Origin: an uncultured Oscillospiraceae bacterium
Lineage (GTDB): Bacteria > Bacillota > Clostridia > Oscillospirales > Ruminococcaceae
NCBI GenBank assembly: GCA_900547385.1
Contig: URGQ01000032.1
Location: 1-16,408 of the forward strand
Length of the DNA: 16,408 nucleotides
Direction of reading: 5' to 3'
The notes under the pieces are model-generated. The model was given only the letters and a program-made list of their open reading frames with translations, made no database searches and was not told the origin of the DNA. A program made the translations under genes and the position numbers. Positions within the stretch are counted from its first letter, which is position 1. Each line of letters starts with the position of its first letter. Positions 5,873 to 12,278 of this stretch are shown here, piece after piece.

Positions 5873-7036
5873 TTATTTTTTGCGGAGGACGACAGCGGAA
5901 CCGAGCAGGGCCACAACAGCGGCTGCGGCGGCCAGGCCGACAAAGTCATTGGCGCCGGTGGAGGGGTTCTTCTGGTCCTCGGTCTTGGGGGTTTCGGCGG
6001 GGGTGGTGTCGCCGGGAACGATGATGGTGATGGTCTTATCGACTACTGTGCCGTTGGAGTTGATGGTCTTGCCTTCGGGGATGTACTTCTTGGCATTTTC
6101 TTTATCGGTGAAAGTACCGCCGGTGATGGAAATGGTTGCCTGAGATGCTTTTTCAACCTTGCCGACAAGATTACCACCAGTAACACTTACAGCTATGGTT
6201 TTGGTGGTATCGCCGTTATTCTGAGGATCAGCTTCATTGATAGCTGCTTTACCGGACAGGGCACCACCGGAAATATTTACAGTAATCGGGTTTTTGGTAG
6301 TATGCTGAGCAATGGCTACAGCTGCACCTTGGGTAGTGGATCCATTCCCATTAGGAGTTACGCTTACTTCGCTAGCAGTCGCAGTAATGGTTCCGCCGGT
6401 AACATTCAGTGTTCCAGAGCGCATTTCAATACCCGTAGCACCAGTAATAGTGCCTCCACTGACATTCAAGGTTCCTACCTGGGGGTGATAAATAGCAACA
6501 TCATTGCTCGAAATCTTGCCAGCCTTAATGTCGATAGTAGTCGTGCAGCCACCAGCAGAGCCATTACCACTGATACCATTTTCAATAACAACATTTTCGC
6601 CATTGACAATCAAAGATGCAGCATCGCCGGAACCAGCAACAACAACGCTCCAAGTTTTAGCAGTAAATGTACCACCTGTAATCGTTACATTTGCACCCGG
6701 ATTCACCCATACAGCATTGCTATTGGGATTCGTATTGTTAGTAATTTCAGTGGAAGTGATCTTACCGCTATGGTTGTTAGAACTATCGGTAATCTCTAGC
6801 GTCCCATAAACATCAAGCACAGTGCCTTTGCCAGAAATGGTAAAACCATTCAGATCAAGAACACTAGCATTCCTAATTTCAATAATGCTGCTTGTTGTAA
6901 TATTACCCGTCAGGGTAATCTTTCCGTCTACAGGGCTAGGCAGGGTATTACCTTCGCCATCGTCCGCCAGAGCGACGACGGGCAGCATGACGCAGACCAT
7001 GAGGAGCGCCAGGGCAATGCTTAGGAACTTTTTCAT
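5873..7036 (-). CDS. secreted beta-helix surface protein with sortase-like C-terminus
   Basis: A 387-residue exported protein. Residues 1-24 are a signal peptide (MKKFLSIALALLM core, cleavage expected after VALA). The body carries at least six short repeats of the form (I/V)xGGT(I/F)T, for example TITGGTFTA, LNVSGGTITG and LNVTGGTITA, which typically fold as a right-handed parallel beta-helix. The C-terminus has NPSTG (357-361), a hydrophobic stretch and a RKK tail, resembling a cell-wall sorting signal; no sortase gene is in the window. The ATG at 7036 was chosen over one at 7090 because AAGGAGAGGT lies 7 bases upstream and the signal peptide begins there. About 6150-6950 is clearly AT-richer than its surroundings, in keeping with transfer or relaxed codon choice. 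The ligand is unknown; adhesion or glycan binding is a guess. Confidence 0.8.
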   Translation of the reverse strand: MKKFLSIALALLMVCVMLPVVALADDGEGNTLPSPVDGKITLTGNITTSSIIEIRNASVLDLNGFTISGKGTVLDVYGTLEITDSSNNHSGKITSTEITNNTNPNSNAVWVNPGANVTITGGTFTAKTWSVVVAGSGDAASLIVNGENVVIENGISGNGSAGGCTTTIDIKAGKISSNDVAIYHPQVGTLNVSGGTITGATGIEMRSGTLNVTGGTITATASEVSVTPNGNGSTTQGAAVAIAQHTTKNPITVNISGGALSGKAAINEADPQNNGDTTKTIAVSVTGGNLVGKVEKASQATISITGGTFTDKENAKKYIPEGKTINSNGTVVDKTITIIVPGDTTPAETPKTEDQKNPSTGANDFVGLAAAAAVVALLGSAVVLRKK

Positions 7037-7074
7037 TGTGTTAACCTCTCCTTTACTTTGGCCCACAGGGAGTT

Positions 7075-7113
7075 CGTGTTTGCGTGGCAAACACGGCGAC
7101 GCCCCCGGGGGCG
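7075..7113 (-). promoter_or_regulatory. hairpins in the leader of the surface-protein gene
   Basis: Two perfect inverted repeats lie between the predicted promoter and the ribosome binding site: CGTGTTTGC/GCAAACACG (7075-7095, loop GTG on the + strand) and the 14-base palindrome CGCCCCC/GGGGGCG (7100-7113). Both would form in the leader RNA of the - strand transcript. No T-run follows in that direction. They may influence mRNA stability or translation, but no known riboswitch is recognised. Confidence 0.45.
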
Positions 7114-7132
7114 ATTTTATTTTGGCAAGCTA

Positions 7133-7161
7133 AGGTTATTCCTTTTCCAGGTGAATGTCAA
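7133..7161 (-). promoter_or_regulatory. candidate promoter of the surface-protein gene
   Basis: On the - strand: a perfect TTGACA (7161-7156), a 17-base spacer and TAACCT (7138-7133), the latter a weak -10. Transcription would start near 7126, giving a leader of about 90 bases that contains two hairpins. Confidence 0.5.
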
Positions 7162-7227
7162 GTGCCTAATGGGAAATTGCAGCGAATTTTTTAACATCGA
7201 CATAAACTGACAGCCAAATGGTCGGTT

Positions 7228-8085
7228 TTACACGATGGGCGGTGTGATGTAAGTGGCGGGGCGGTAGCGCTCGAAGATGACGGCATCGAAGCGGGCAAGG
7301 GCCAGGGGCTCCTTACTTTCATCGCAGACCGTCCATGCGACGCAGGGGGCATGCCATACCTTACGGATGAGGGACAGCGTGCGGGTGCGGGGGGCGGTGA
7401 GGTAATTGTAGGCGATGAAATCCGGGGCGGTGAGCCAATTGAACAAAAGCTGCTGAGAGGCCCAGGTGGCGGGGGTGAGGCGGGTCATATTGCCCTCGCC
7501 TTCGGTATAGCGATCGGAGAGCAGGCCGCGGGCAACGGCGGGGGCGTGGTTTTTCATCCACAGGATGACCTGGGGGTGGAAGCTTTCGACACAATACAGG
7601 CCGGTGTAATCCCGGAGCTGAGACATCATTTTCTCGCAGAGGGCGGGGTAATTTTTCTGATACTTGACCTCGACGATCATGGGGATCTTCCCTGCGACGA
7701 TGTCAAGGACCTCCGAGAAGAGGGGGATGCGTTCTTCGGTGCCCAGCAGGCGGAGCTGCTGCAATTCGGCGTAGGATTTTTCATCCACCCGGCCGGTGAC
7801 GCCGCAGACGCGGTCCAGGGTGTCATCGTGGAAGACGACAAGCCGGCCATCGGTGGTGAGGTGGAGGTCGAGTTCGATGCCGTAGCCGGCTTCCACAGCG
7901 CGGCGGAAGGCGGGAAGGCTATTTTCCGGGATGCCATCCTGGGCGCAGTGCAGACCGCGGTGGGCGTAGCGCCGCCCCACAAAGGGGGCCATCTTCTTCC
8001 GGGCGGAGGGATCCGGACGGAGGAGGAGCAGGAGCAGCAGGAACAGTGCCGCGAGGATGGCCAGCAGGATGAGGAGGGTTTTCAT
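7228..8085 (-). CDS. membrane-anchored glycerophosphodiester phosphodiesterase
   Basis: A 285-residue enzyme that hydrolyses glycerophosphodiesters to an alcohol and glycerol 3-phosphate. Residues 2-22 are a single hydrophobic segment (LLILLAILAALFLLLLLLL) that should anchor it at the membrane with the catalytic domain outside. Catalytic features of the TIM-barrel family are present: H42-R43 (AHRG), E54-N55 (PENS), E71 and D73 (IELDLHLT), and H86-D87 (FHDDTLDR). A later metal or substrate strand reads IVEVKY. Length is usual for the short family members. The start is supported by AGAGG 9 bases upstream. The gene has its own promoter, and an array of hairpins lies in the predicted leader. Codons end mostly in C. 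Confidence 0.9.
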   Translation of the reverse strand: MKTLLILLAILAALFLLLLLLLRPDPSARKKMAPFVGRRYAHRGLHCAQDGIPENSLPAFRRAVEAGYGIELDLHLTTDGRLVVFHDDTLDRVCGVTGRVDEKSYAELQQLRLLGTEERIPLFSEVLDIVAGKIPMIVEVKYQKNYPALCEKMMSQLRDYTGLYCVESFHPQVILWMKNHAPAVARGLLSDRYTEGEGNMTRLTPATWASQQLLFNWLTAPDFIAYNYLTAPRTRTLSLIRKVWHAPCVAWTVCDESKEPLALARFDAVIFERYRPATYITPPIV

Positions 8086-8138
8086 GACGGGGGACCTCTT
8101 TTCGGGTGGATTTTTTGAGGGGGTGCGAAGGGCAGGGC

Positions 8139-8214
8139 GGGCCGCAGGCCCACCGCCCGGAGGGCGGTGACAGCGCGGAGCGCTGCGGCGGCGGAGCCGC
8201 CGGGCCTGCGGCCC
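8139..8214. repeat. GC-rich hairpin cluster D
   Basis: Five abutting perfect hairpins: 8139-8151 (5 bp, GCA), 8151-8169 (8 bp, GGA), 8171-8185 (6 bp, GGA), 8186-8202 (7 bp, GGA) and 8202-8214 (5 bp, TGC). Adjacent stems share or nearly share their boundary bases, so essentially no base of the 76 is left unpaired except the triloops. The cluster lies inside the predicted leader of the phosphodiesterase gene, between promoter and start codon. Confidence 0.8.
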
Positions 8215-8240
8215 GAATGCCTGCCCCCTGTGCTGACCCT

Positions 8241-8269
8241 ATTATAGCGCTGTGCGGCGGCGGAAGCAA
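8241..8269 (-). promoter_or_regulatory. candidate promoter of the phosphodiesterase gene
   Basis: On the - strand: TTGCTT (8269-8264), a 17-base spacer and a perfect TATAAT (8246-8241). Transcription would start near 8234, making a leader of about 150 bases before the ATG at 8085. The -35 matches three of six bases. Confidence 0.55.
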
Positions 8270-8314
8270 CAAAAAGGAGGCACCGCTATCCCCGCCGAAA
8301 GAGATAACGGTGCC
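8270..8314 (-). terminator. intrinsic terminator of the XRE regulator
   Basis: In the - strand transcript GGCACCGTTATC (8314-8303) pairs along its whole length with GATAGCGGTGCC (8290-8279), with one U-G pair. The loop is 12 bases and the stem is followed by TCCTTTTTG. The wobble pair is a mismatch on the + strand, so the - strand is the working direction. It lies 22 bases after the stop codon of the regulator. Confidence 0.8.
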
Positions 8315-8336
8315 CCGGGTGCCGACGGATGCGAGC

Positions 8337-8654
8337 TTATCCGTTGCGCTCGGCAAGAAAAAGAGCAAAATCCTGGACCGCGCTGCGCTGTTCCTCCGTA
8401 AGCCCCTCGGGCAGGAGCAATACATCGGAAGAGGCGGCGGCATAGCCTGGGTAGCGCTCATCACTGAGCCCCATCAGATAATCCACTGAAACGCCGAAAA
8501 ATCTGGCCAGCCAAACCTTGGTCGCGTCGCTTGGGTCACTTTTCTCCTTTTCGTAGGCGGATATGGTGTGGTGCGAGACGGACAGCATATCCCCCAGCTC
8601 GGCTTGTGACAGTCCCGCTGCTTTCCTTAGCAGGTATAAGCGGTTTCCTATCAT
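8337..8654 (-). CDS. small XRE-family helix-turn-helix regulator
   Basis: A 105-residue DNA-binding protein. Residues about 4-60 form a Cro/C1-type helix-turn-helix (LRKAAGLSQAELGDMLSVS, then HTISAYEKEKSDP), with FFGVSVDYLMGLSD closing the domain. The C-terminal LPEGLTEEQRSAVQDFALFL helix is common in clostridial relatives, where it probably mediates dimerisation. The ATG at 8654 is preferred to one at 8660 because AAGGGA (8666-8661) then lies 6 bases upstream, whereas it would abut the earlier codon. An extended -10 promoter precedes it and a terminator follows, so it is a one-gene unit. A symmetric TTTTGACAAAA site upstream could be its operator. Its target is unknown; it is divergent from the small gene at 8888. 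Confidence 0.85.
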   Translation of the reverse strand: MIGNRLYLLRKAAGLSQAELGDMLSVSHHTISAYEKEKSDPSDATKVWLARFFGVSVDYLMGLSDERYPGYAAASSDVLLLPEGLTEEQRSAVQDFALFLAERNG

Positions 8655-8689
8655 TCCCATTCCCTTCTCTCTTAAGACTGGGCGTTTTT

Positions 8690-8698
8690 ATTGTACCA
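8690..8698 (-). promoter_or_regulatory. extended -10 promoter of the XRE regulator
   Basis: On the - strand the sequence reads TGG-TACAAT, an extended -10 with a five-of-six match. No good -35 is visible. Transcription would start near 8683, about 30 bases before the start codon. Confidence 0.5.
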
Positions 8699-8722
8699 TT
8701 CTTTATGCAAAAAAGGAAATAC

Positions 8723-8752
8723 TTTTGACAAAATCTACCCATTTTACAAAAA
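8723..8752. promoter_or_regulatory. possible operator between divergent genes
   Basis: TTTTGACAAAA (8723-8733) is an inverted repeat about a central A. A related TTTTACAAAA follows at 8742-8751, about 19 bases centre to centre. The pair lies just upstream of the XRE regulator's promoter in an AT-rich patch, where an autoregulatory operator would be expected. This is inference from symmetry and position only. Confidence 0.3.
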
Positions 8753-8841
8753 GAGTTGTTCTGATTTGTTGGAATTGACAGGGTGCCCTTTCCAGCAATA
8801 TTTCCAGCAATCCGCAACTGGGCGCGGGGGGCCCGGGGACC

Positions 8842-8847
8842 TATAAT
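8842..8847 (+). promoter_or_regulatory. -10 element before the small gene at 8888
   Basis: A perfect TATAAT lies about 40 bases upstream of the start codon. The hexamer 17 bases further upstream is TGGGCG (8819-8824), a poor -35. A TTGACA at 8775-8780 is too far away to pair with this -10, but could pair with the AATATT at 8797-8802 instead. Confidence 0.4.
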
Positions 8848-8887
8848 GGAGATGTAAGCATAGTGCTGAGTGACGAAGGAGGTACAT

Positions 8888-9160
8888 ATGATGGAGGTTT
8901 TTTCTTTGCACCGGGAGATGACCGGTGAGGAAGGGGAGCAATGCCTGGTGCGCTATTCCCTGACGGAGGACAGCTGCGGCCCGGAGCCATGCTACGGCAT
9001 CCTGTGCTGTGTGGAGGGAAGCCGGCGGCCCGGCCGGTGCTGCCGCCTGCCCGGCCTGCTGGAAAATCGCGGGGTGGGCGAGCTGCTGGTGGAATATCTG
9101 GCGCGGCGGGAGGTAACACCCGTTCAGCTGGAGGATATCCTGGTGGAGCTGCTGCCGTGA
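8888..9160 (+). CDS. small cysteine-rich protein, possibly DUF6514 family
   Basis: A 90-residue soluble protein with no signal peptide. The first half is a predicted beta sheet (EVFSLHREMTGEE, CLVRYSLTED, CYGILCCVEG) and the second a helical tail (GELLVEYLARREVTPVQLEDILVELL). It has seven cysteines between residues about 19 and 53, including a CC pair next to YGI and another before RLPGL. The YGI motif with the REVTP-helix ending reminds me of DUF6514, a clostridial family of unknown function; this is from memory. AAGGAGG (8876-8882) supports ATG 8888 (5-base spacing) or the next codon, ATG 8891 (8 bases). No function can be assigned. The cysteines could bind metal or form disulfides, but they are not in a classic zinc-ribbon arrangement. 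Confidence 0.72.
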   Translation: MMEVFSLHREMTGEEGEQCLVRYSLTEDSCGPEPCYGILCCVEGSRRPGRCCRLPGLLENRGVGELLVEYLARREVTPVQLEDILVELLP

Positions 9161-9182
9161 CGGTATGGCCTGCCGAGGGGGA

Positions 9183-9266
9183 GCGGCCGCAGGCCGCCCG
9201 GGCAAAGCCCGGGCAGGGCGCCCCAAAGGGGCGTCCACGATGCGGAGCATCGTGGACTGCGGCCGC
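9183..9266. repeat. GC-rich hairpin cluster E, cloverleaf-capable
   Basis: Hairpins at 9183-9197 (6 bp, GCA loop), 9196-9214 (8 bp, AAA loop), 9219-9233 (6 bp, AAA loop) and 9233-9257 (11 bp, GGA loop). In addition GCGGCCGCA (9183-9191) is the exact reverse complement of TGCGGCCGC (9258-9266). The outer arms can therefore pair and leave three internal hairpins, a cloverleaf layout. It lies between the small gene and dpaA. Confidence 0.75.
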
Positions 9267-9294
9267 AGCCTGGGCCATGCAGGAAGTGTTTCTC

Positions 9295-9300
9295 TATAAT
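9295..9300 (+). promoter_or_regulatory. isolated TATAAT upstream of dpaA
   Basis: A perfect -10 hexamer within TCTCTATAATATAGG, about 140 bases before dpaA. No acceptable -35 lies 16-18 bases upstream. The dpaAB genes of spore formers are normally driven by a mother-cell sporulation sigma factor, so this may not be their promoter. Confidence 0.25.
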
Positions 9301-9441
9301 ATAGGTAAGGGCGGCCCGGTTTGGAGCGGGGGCGTCCTTTTTTTGCACCGGGCGGGCGGGTGCGGAATAGGATGGGGCAGCGGGAAAATCCCCGCCAAGC
9401 GAGCGAGCAACTTTATTGACATAGATAGCAGGTGACGACTG

Positions 9442-10311
9442 ATGAAACGGACTGTGACGATCCTGGGCGGCGATGAACGCATGGCGTGGCTGGCGGAAAG
9501 CCTGCGGCGGGAGGGGTATATCATCCGGCTGGCGGCGCTGCTGCCCCCTGCCCCCCTGAAAAATCGGCTGCCGCAACCGGAGACCCCAGATAGGCTGCTG
9601 CCGGAAAGCGAGACAGTGATTCTGGCGGTGCCGACGGTAGGCCCGGATGGGATGCTGCGCACCCCGACGGTCCCGGAGCGCTACCCCCTGGCGGAATGCC
9701 TGCGGCGGCTGCCGGAGGGGGCCATGGTACTAGGCGGCACCCTGCCGCCAGACTGTCGAAAAATCGCGGAGGAACGGCATTTGGCCTACACCGACCTGCT
9801 GGCGCTTCCGGAGCTGCAGGAGCTGAACGCCATAGCGACGGCGGAGGGAGCGGTGGCGCTGGCCATGCGGGAGCAGAACACGACCCTATTTGATACGAGG
9901 TGCGTGGTGCTGGGCTATGGACGCTGCGGCAGTGCGCTGTGCCGCAGACTGGCGGCACTGGGCGCCAAGGTAACGGCTGCGGCCCGCCGCCGGGAACAGC
10001 TGGCGCGCATCTATGCCGATGGGCATACCCCCTGTGATATCAATAAGCTTTCCCCTGCTCTGGACGGCTGCGAAGTCGTTTTTAATACAGTGCCGGCCCC
10101 GGTACTGCCGGAGGAGCTGCTGCGCAGGCTGCCGCCGGAAGCTCTGGTGGTGGAGCTGGCCAGCGCGCCGGGCGGCTGTGACGCCGCCGTGGCGGAAGCG
10201 ATGGGGCTGCGCTACCGGAACGCGCCGGGCCTGCCGGGCAAGGCAGCTCCCCGCACCGCCGGAGAATACTTGGGGCAGGTGATACGCGGCCTGCCGCACT
10301 GGGAGGAATGA
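9442..10311 (+). CDS. dpaA: dipicolinate synthase subunit A
   Basis: A 289-residue subunit (SpoVFA) of the enzyme that oxidises dihydrodipicolinate to dipicolinic acid in the mother cell during sporulation; dipicolinate with calcium then fills the spore core. The N-terminal domain starts with the beta-alpha unit TVTILGGDERM and contains VILAVPTVGPDG. LNAIATAEGAVALAM (128-142) is a conserved hinge. The C-terminal Rossmann domain carries VVLGYGRCGSALCRRL (155-170), the NAD(P)-binding loop. A PGLPGKAAPRTAGEYLG ending matches the family. AGGTGA lies 6 bases before the ATG. It is immediately followed by dpaB. Codons favour G at the third position. It indicates that the organism can make, or recently could make, endospores. 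Confidence 0.92.
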   Translation: MKRTVTILGGDERMAWLAESLRREGYIIRLAALLPPAPLKNRLPQPETPDRLLPESETVILAVPTVGPDGMLRTPTVPERYPLAECLRRLPEGAMVLGGTLPPDCRKIAEERHLAYTDLLALPELQELNAIATAEGAVALAMREQNTTLFDTRCVVLGYGRCGSALCRRLAALGAKVTAAARRREQLARIYADGHTPCDINKLSPALDGCEVVFNTVPAPVLPEELLRRLPPEALVVELASAPGGCDAAVAEAMGLRYRNAPGLPGKAAPRTAGEYLGQVIRGLPHWEE

Positions 10312-10314
10312 ATA

Positions 10315-10902
10315 GTGAACGACAAGAAATTGGGCTTTGCCCTCTGCGGCTCCTTTTGCACGCTGGAACGCACCCTGCAAATGATGGCGGATTTGGTTTC
10401 GGCCGGGTGGGAGATCCAGCCGATCATGTCTCCCATTACTTACGGGACGGATACCCGCTTTGGCACGGCGGAGCACTGGCGCGACCGGGTGGAGGCCCTA
10501 TGCGGCCGGCCCATTTGGCACACGGTGGCACAGGTGGAGCCCATTGGGCCCCGGAAGCTCTTAGACATCCTGCTGGTGGCGCCCTGTACCGGCAATACCC
10601 TGGGCAAGCTGGCGGGTGGCATCACCGATACACCGGTAACGATGGCGGTGAAGGCTCATCTGCGCAATGACCGCCCGGTGGTGCTGGCGGTTTCCACCAA
10701 TGACGGACTGAGCGCGAGCGCGGCGAATATTGGGGCGCTGCTGTGCCGCAAAAACTACTACTTTGTGCCCTTTGGGCAGGATGACCCCCTAAAAAAGCCG
10801 ACCAGTCTGGCGGCGGAGCTTTCCCTGACCGGGGCGGCGCTGGCAGCGGCGCTGGAGGGCCGGCAATTGCAGCCGATGCTGCGGGGGATGCCGGTGGGAT
10901 AA
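10315..10902 (+). CDS. dpaB: dipicolinate synthase subunit B
   Basis: A 195-residue flavoprotein-fold subunit (SpoVFB) partnering DpaA. It opens with KLGFALCGSFCTLERTL, the phosphate-binding loop typical of flavoprotein-like subunits. The core LLVAPCTGNTLGKLAGG (about 83-99) and ITDTPVTMAVKAHLRN identify it as DpaB. The start is GTG at 10315, three bases after the dpaA stop codon, with GGGAGGAA (10301-10308) inside the end of dpaA as ribosome binding site, so the two subunits should be made together. The asd-dapG-dapA genes that follow in Bacillus are absent here; a gap of about 500 bases follows instead. Confidence 0.92.
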   Translation: MNDKKLGFALCGSFCTLERTLQMMADLVSAGWEIQPIMSPITYGTDTRFGTAEHWRDRVEALCGRPIWHTVAQVEPIGPRKLLDILLVAPCTGNTLGKLAGGITDTPVTMAVKAHLRNDRPVVLAVSTNDGLSASAANIGALLCRKNYYFVPFGQDDPLKKPTSLAAELSLTGAALAAALEGRQLQPMLRGMPVG

Positions 10903-10918
10903 GTTTGTGCCGGAAGCG

Positions 10919-11002
10919 GGCCCGCAGGGCCGGCGCCGCTGCGCGGCGCCGTAGGCGGCCACCGGCCGCCAAAGCCGTCCGCAGGACGGCTGCCCTGCGG
11001 GC
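10919..11002. repeat. GC-rich hairpin cluster F1
   Basis: Perfect hairpins: 10919-10931 (5 bp, GCA loop), 10931-10951 (9 bp, TGC loop), 10954-10970 (7 bp, ACC loop), 10973-10991 (8 bp, GCA loop) and 10992-11002 (4 bp, TGC loop). The fourth contains a 17-base unit also present at 3986-4002. Confidence 0.75.
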
Positions 11003-11086
11003 TAAAGCCTGCGGTTTGCAGGGGTCTGCCGAGGGAGGTGGCGGGCACCTTTTGGCAGGTTTGCGGGGAGGGAAGGGCGCAGCCCC

Positions 11087-11148
11087 AGCCGCCCGGAGGG
11101 CGGCTGACGGCGGCCGAAGGCCGCCAGGATCGCCCCGGAGGGGCGATC
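11087..11148. repeat. GC-rich hairpin cluster F2
   Basis: Three perfect hairpins a few bases apart: 11087-11105 (8 bp, GGA loop), 11109-11125 (7 bp, GAA loop) and 11128-11148 (9 bp GATCGCCCC/GGGGCGATC, GGA loop). All read C(GNA)G on the + strand. Confidence 0.78.
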
Positions 11149-11288
11149 GGGCTGCACCCTGGCTTTCGCCCAGCACAAACTCTGCATGGAGAACCACAAA
11201 ATGCAAGAACGGTGCTTCTCCTGCAAAAGTGTGGTCTGCCATTCAATTTTAGGGGGATTTTCCCATTGCATTGCCTAAAACAGCCACG

Positions 11289-11324
11289 AAAACGCAAGAA
11301 AGAATTTTCTTTCCTGCGTTTTTT
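11289..11324 (+). terminator. intrinsic terminator before the rpiR-like gene
   Basis: AACGCAAGAAAG (11291-11302) pairs with CTTTCCTGCGTT (11309-11320) with a single mismatch, followed by a run of six T bases ending at 11324. On the opposite strand the mismatch becomes a G-U pair and a shorter T-run is present, so it may also act weakly in reverse. Confidence 0.75.
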
Positions 11325-11336
11325 GTTGTAAAACTC

Positions 11337-11365
11337 TTGATTTTATCTCCGTCATTCGGTATGAT
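11337..11365 (+). promoter_or_regulatory. sigma-A promoter of the rpiR-flavoprotein operon
   Basis: TTGATT (11337-11342), a 17-base spacer and TATGAT (11360-11365, five of six). Transcription would start near 11372, leaving a leader of under 30 bases with AAGAGGGG (11386-11393) as ribosome binding site. Confidence 0.7.
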
Positions 11366-11399
11366 AAGGGGGAATACTTTACAGAAAGAGGGGTTAAGA

Positions 11400-12278
11400 A
11401 TGACACAGGATCTGCTTCAGCTGATCAGTAATGAGATGAAGGGCTTTTCCAAGGGGCAGAAGCGCATCGGCGCTTTCATCCTGGAGCATTACGATAAAGC
11501 AGCCTTCATGACCGCCGCCAAGCTGGGGGAAACGGTGGGAGTCAGTGAATCCACCGTGGTGCGCTTTGCGGCCGAACTGGGCTTTGAGGGCTATCCCCAG
11601 CTGCAAAAATCCCTGCAGGATATCATCCGCAACCGGCTGACCACCGTACAGCGCATGGAGATCATTGATGAGCAGCTTTCCGGCGGCGTGGATGTCCTGC
11701 ACCGGGTCATGTCCTCCGATGCCGATAAGATCCGCCGCACGCAGGAGGAGATAGACCCCAAAGACTTCGATACCGTCATTGATTCCATCATCGGTGCTCA
11801 CCGCATTTATATTCTTGGTCTGCGCTCCTCCGGGGTGCTGGCCGGGTTCCTTTCCTTCTACTTCAATCACATCTTTGAGGATGTGGTGAATGTAGGGGCC
11901 GCCCAGGGGGAGACCTTTGAGCAGATGCTGCGCATCGGGCCCAATGATGTGCTCATCGCCATCAGCTTCCCGCGCTATTCCCAGCGGACGCTGAAGGCGG
12001 TGCATTACGCCAAAAAGCAGGGCGCCTGCATCATCGGCATTACCGATTCCACCAGCGCGCCGCTGGCTGCCATGGCCAACCATGTGCTGCTGGCCCGCAG
12101 CGAGATGGCTTCCTTCGTCGATTCGCTGGTGGCGCCCATGAGCCTGCTGAACGCCATCATTGTGGCGGTAGGTCTGCGCAAAAAGCACGAGACCAGCAAC
12201 ACCTATGCCATGCTGGAGCGCATCTGGAGCGAATACGATGTGTACGAGAAAAACGAGGAGATCCATTCCGCGCCATGA
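11400..12278 (+). CDS. MurR/RpiR family transcriptional regulator
   Basis: A 292-residue regulator with an N-terminal RpiR-type helix-turn-helix (about 1-78) and a C-terminal SIS domain (about 125-260) that binds a phosphosugar. The DNA-binding part shows FSKGQKRIGAFILEHYDKAAFMTA followed by VSESTVVRFAAELGFEGYPQL (split here around residue 47). The SIS part has IYILGLRSSGVLAGF (136-150), DVLIAISFPRYSQRTL (183-198) and GITDSTSAPLA (213-223). Such proteins usually control sugar or amino-sugar catabolism, but no sugar gene is nearby, so the target may lie elsewhere. ATG 11400 is chosen over upstream in-frame codons because promoter, terminator and ribosome binding site all lie just before it. 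Its last four bases (ATGA) overlap the next gene's start. Confidence 0.9.
   Translation: MTQDLLQLISNEMKGFSKGQKRIGAFILEHYDKAAFMTAAKLGETVGVSESTVVRFAAELGFEGYPQLQKSLQDIIRNRLTTVQRMEIIDEQLSGGVDVLHRVMSSDADKIRRTQEEIDPKDFDTVIDSIIGAHRIYILGLRSSGVLAGFLSFYFNHIFEDVVNVGAAQGETFEQMLRIGPNDVLIAISFPRYSQRTLKAVHYAKKQGACIIGITDSTSAPLAAMANHVLLARSEMASFVDSLVAPMSLLNAIIVAVGLRKKHETSNTYAMLERIWSEYDVYEKNEEIHSAP

Larger units (their letters stand above)
10903..11399. other. gap after dpaB: hairpin arrays, terminator and promoter
   Basis: About 500 bases without a supported gene. 10919-11148 is dominated by triloop hairpins (listed separately). 11183-11225 is an imperfect inverted repeat. A terminator (11289-11324) and the promoter of the next gene (11337-11365) finish the gap. 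A 30-codon frame starting near 11186 encodes a few cysteines but has no ribosome binding site and was not called. Confidence 0.6.

Noticed and set aside
8139..8214. Hairpin clusters as ordinary Rho-independent terminators
   Set aside because: Most modules have no following T-run, occur several in a row, and cluster D lies inside a predicted leader rather than after a gene.
9416..9435. TTGACATAGATAG before dpaA as a -35, or as a mother-cell sigma-factor -10 (CATA type)
   Set aside because: Only about 20 bases from the start codon. As a -10 it would place the transcript start on top of the ribosome binding site, the rest of the CATAnnnTA motif does not fit and no matching upstream AC lies at the right distance.
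11186..11278. 30-codon cysteine-containing frame in the gap after dpaB
   Set aside because: No ribosome binding site, and it overlaps an imperfect inverted repeat that explains the sequence better.
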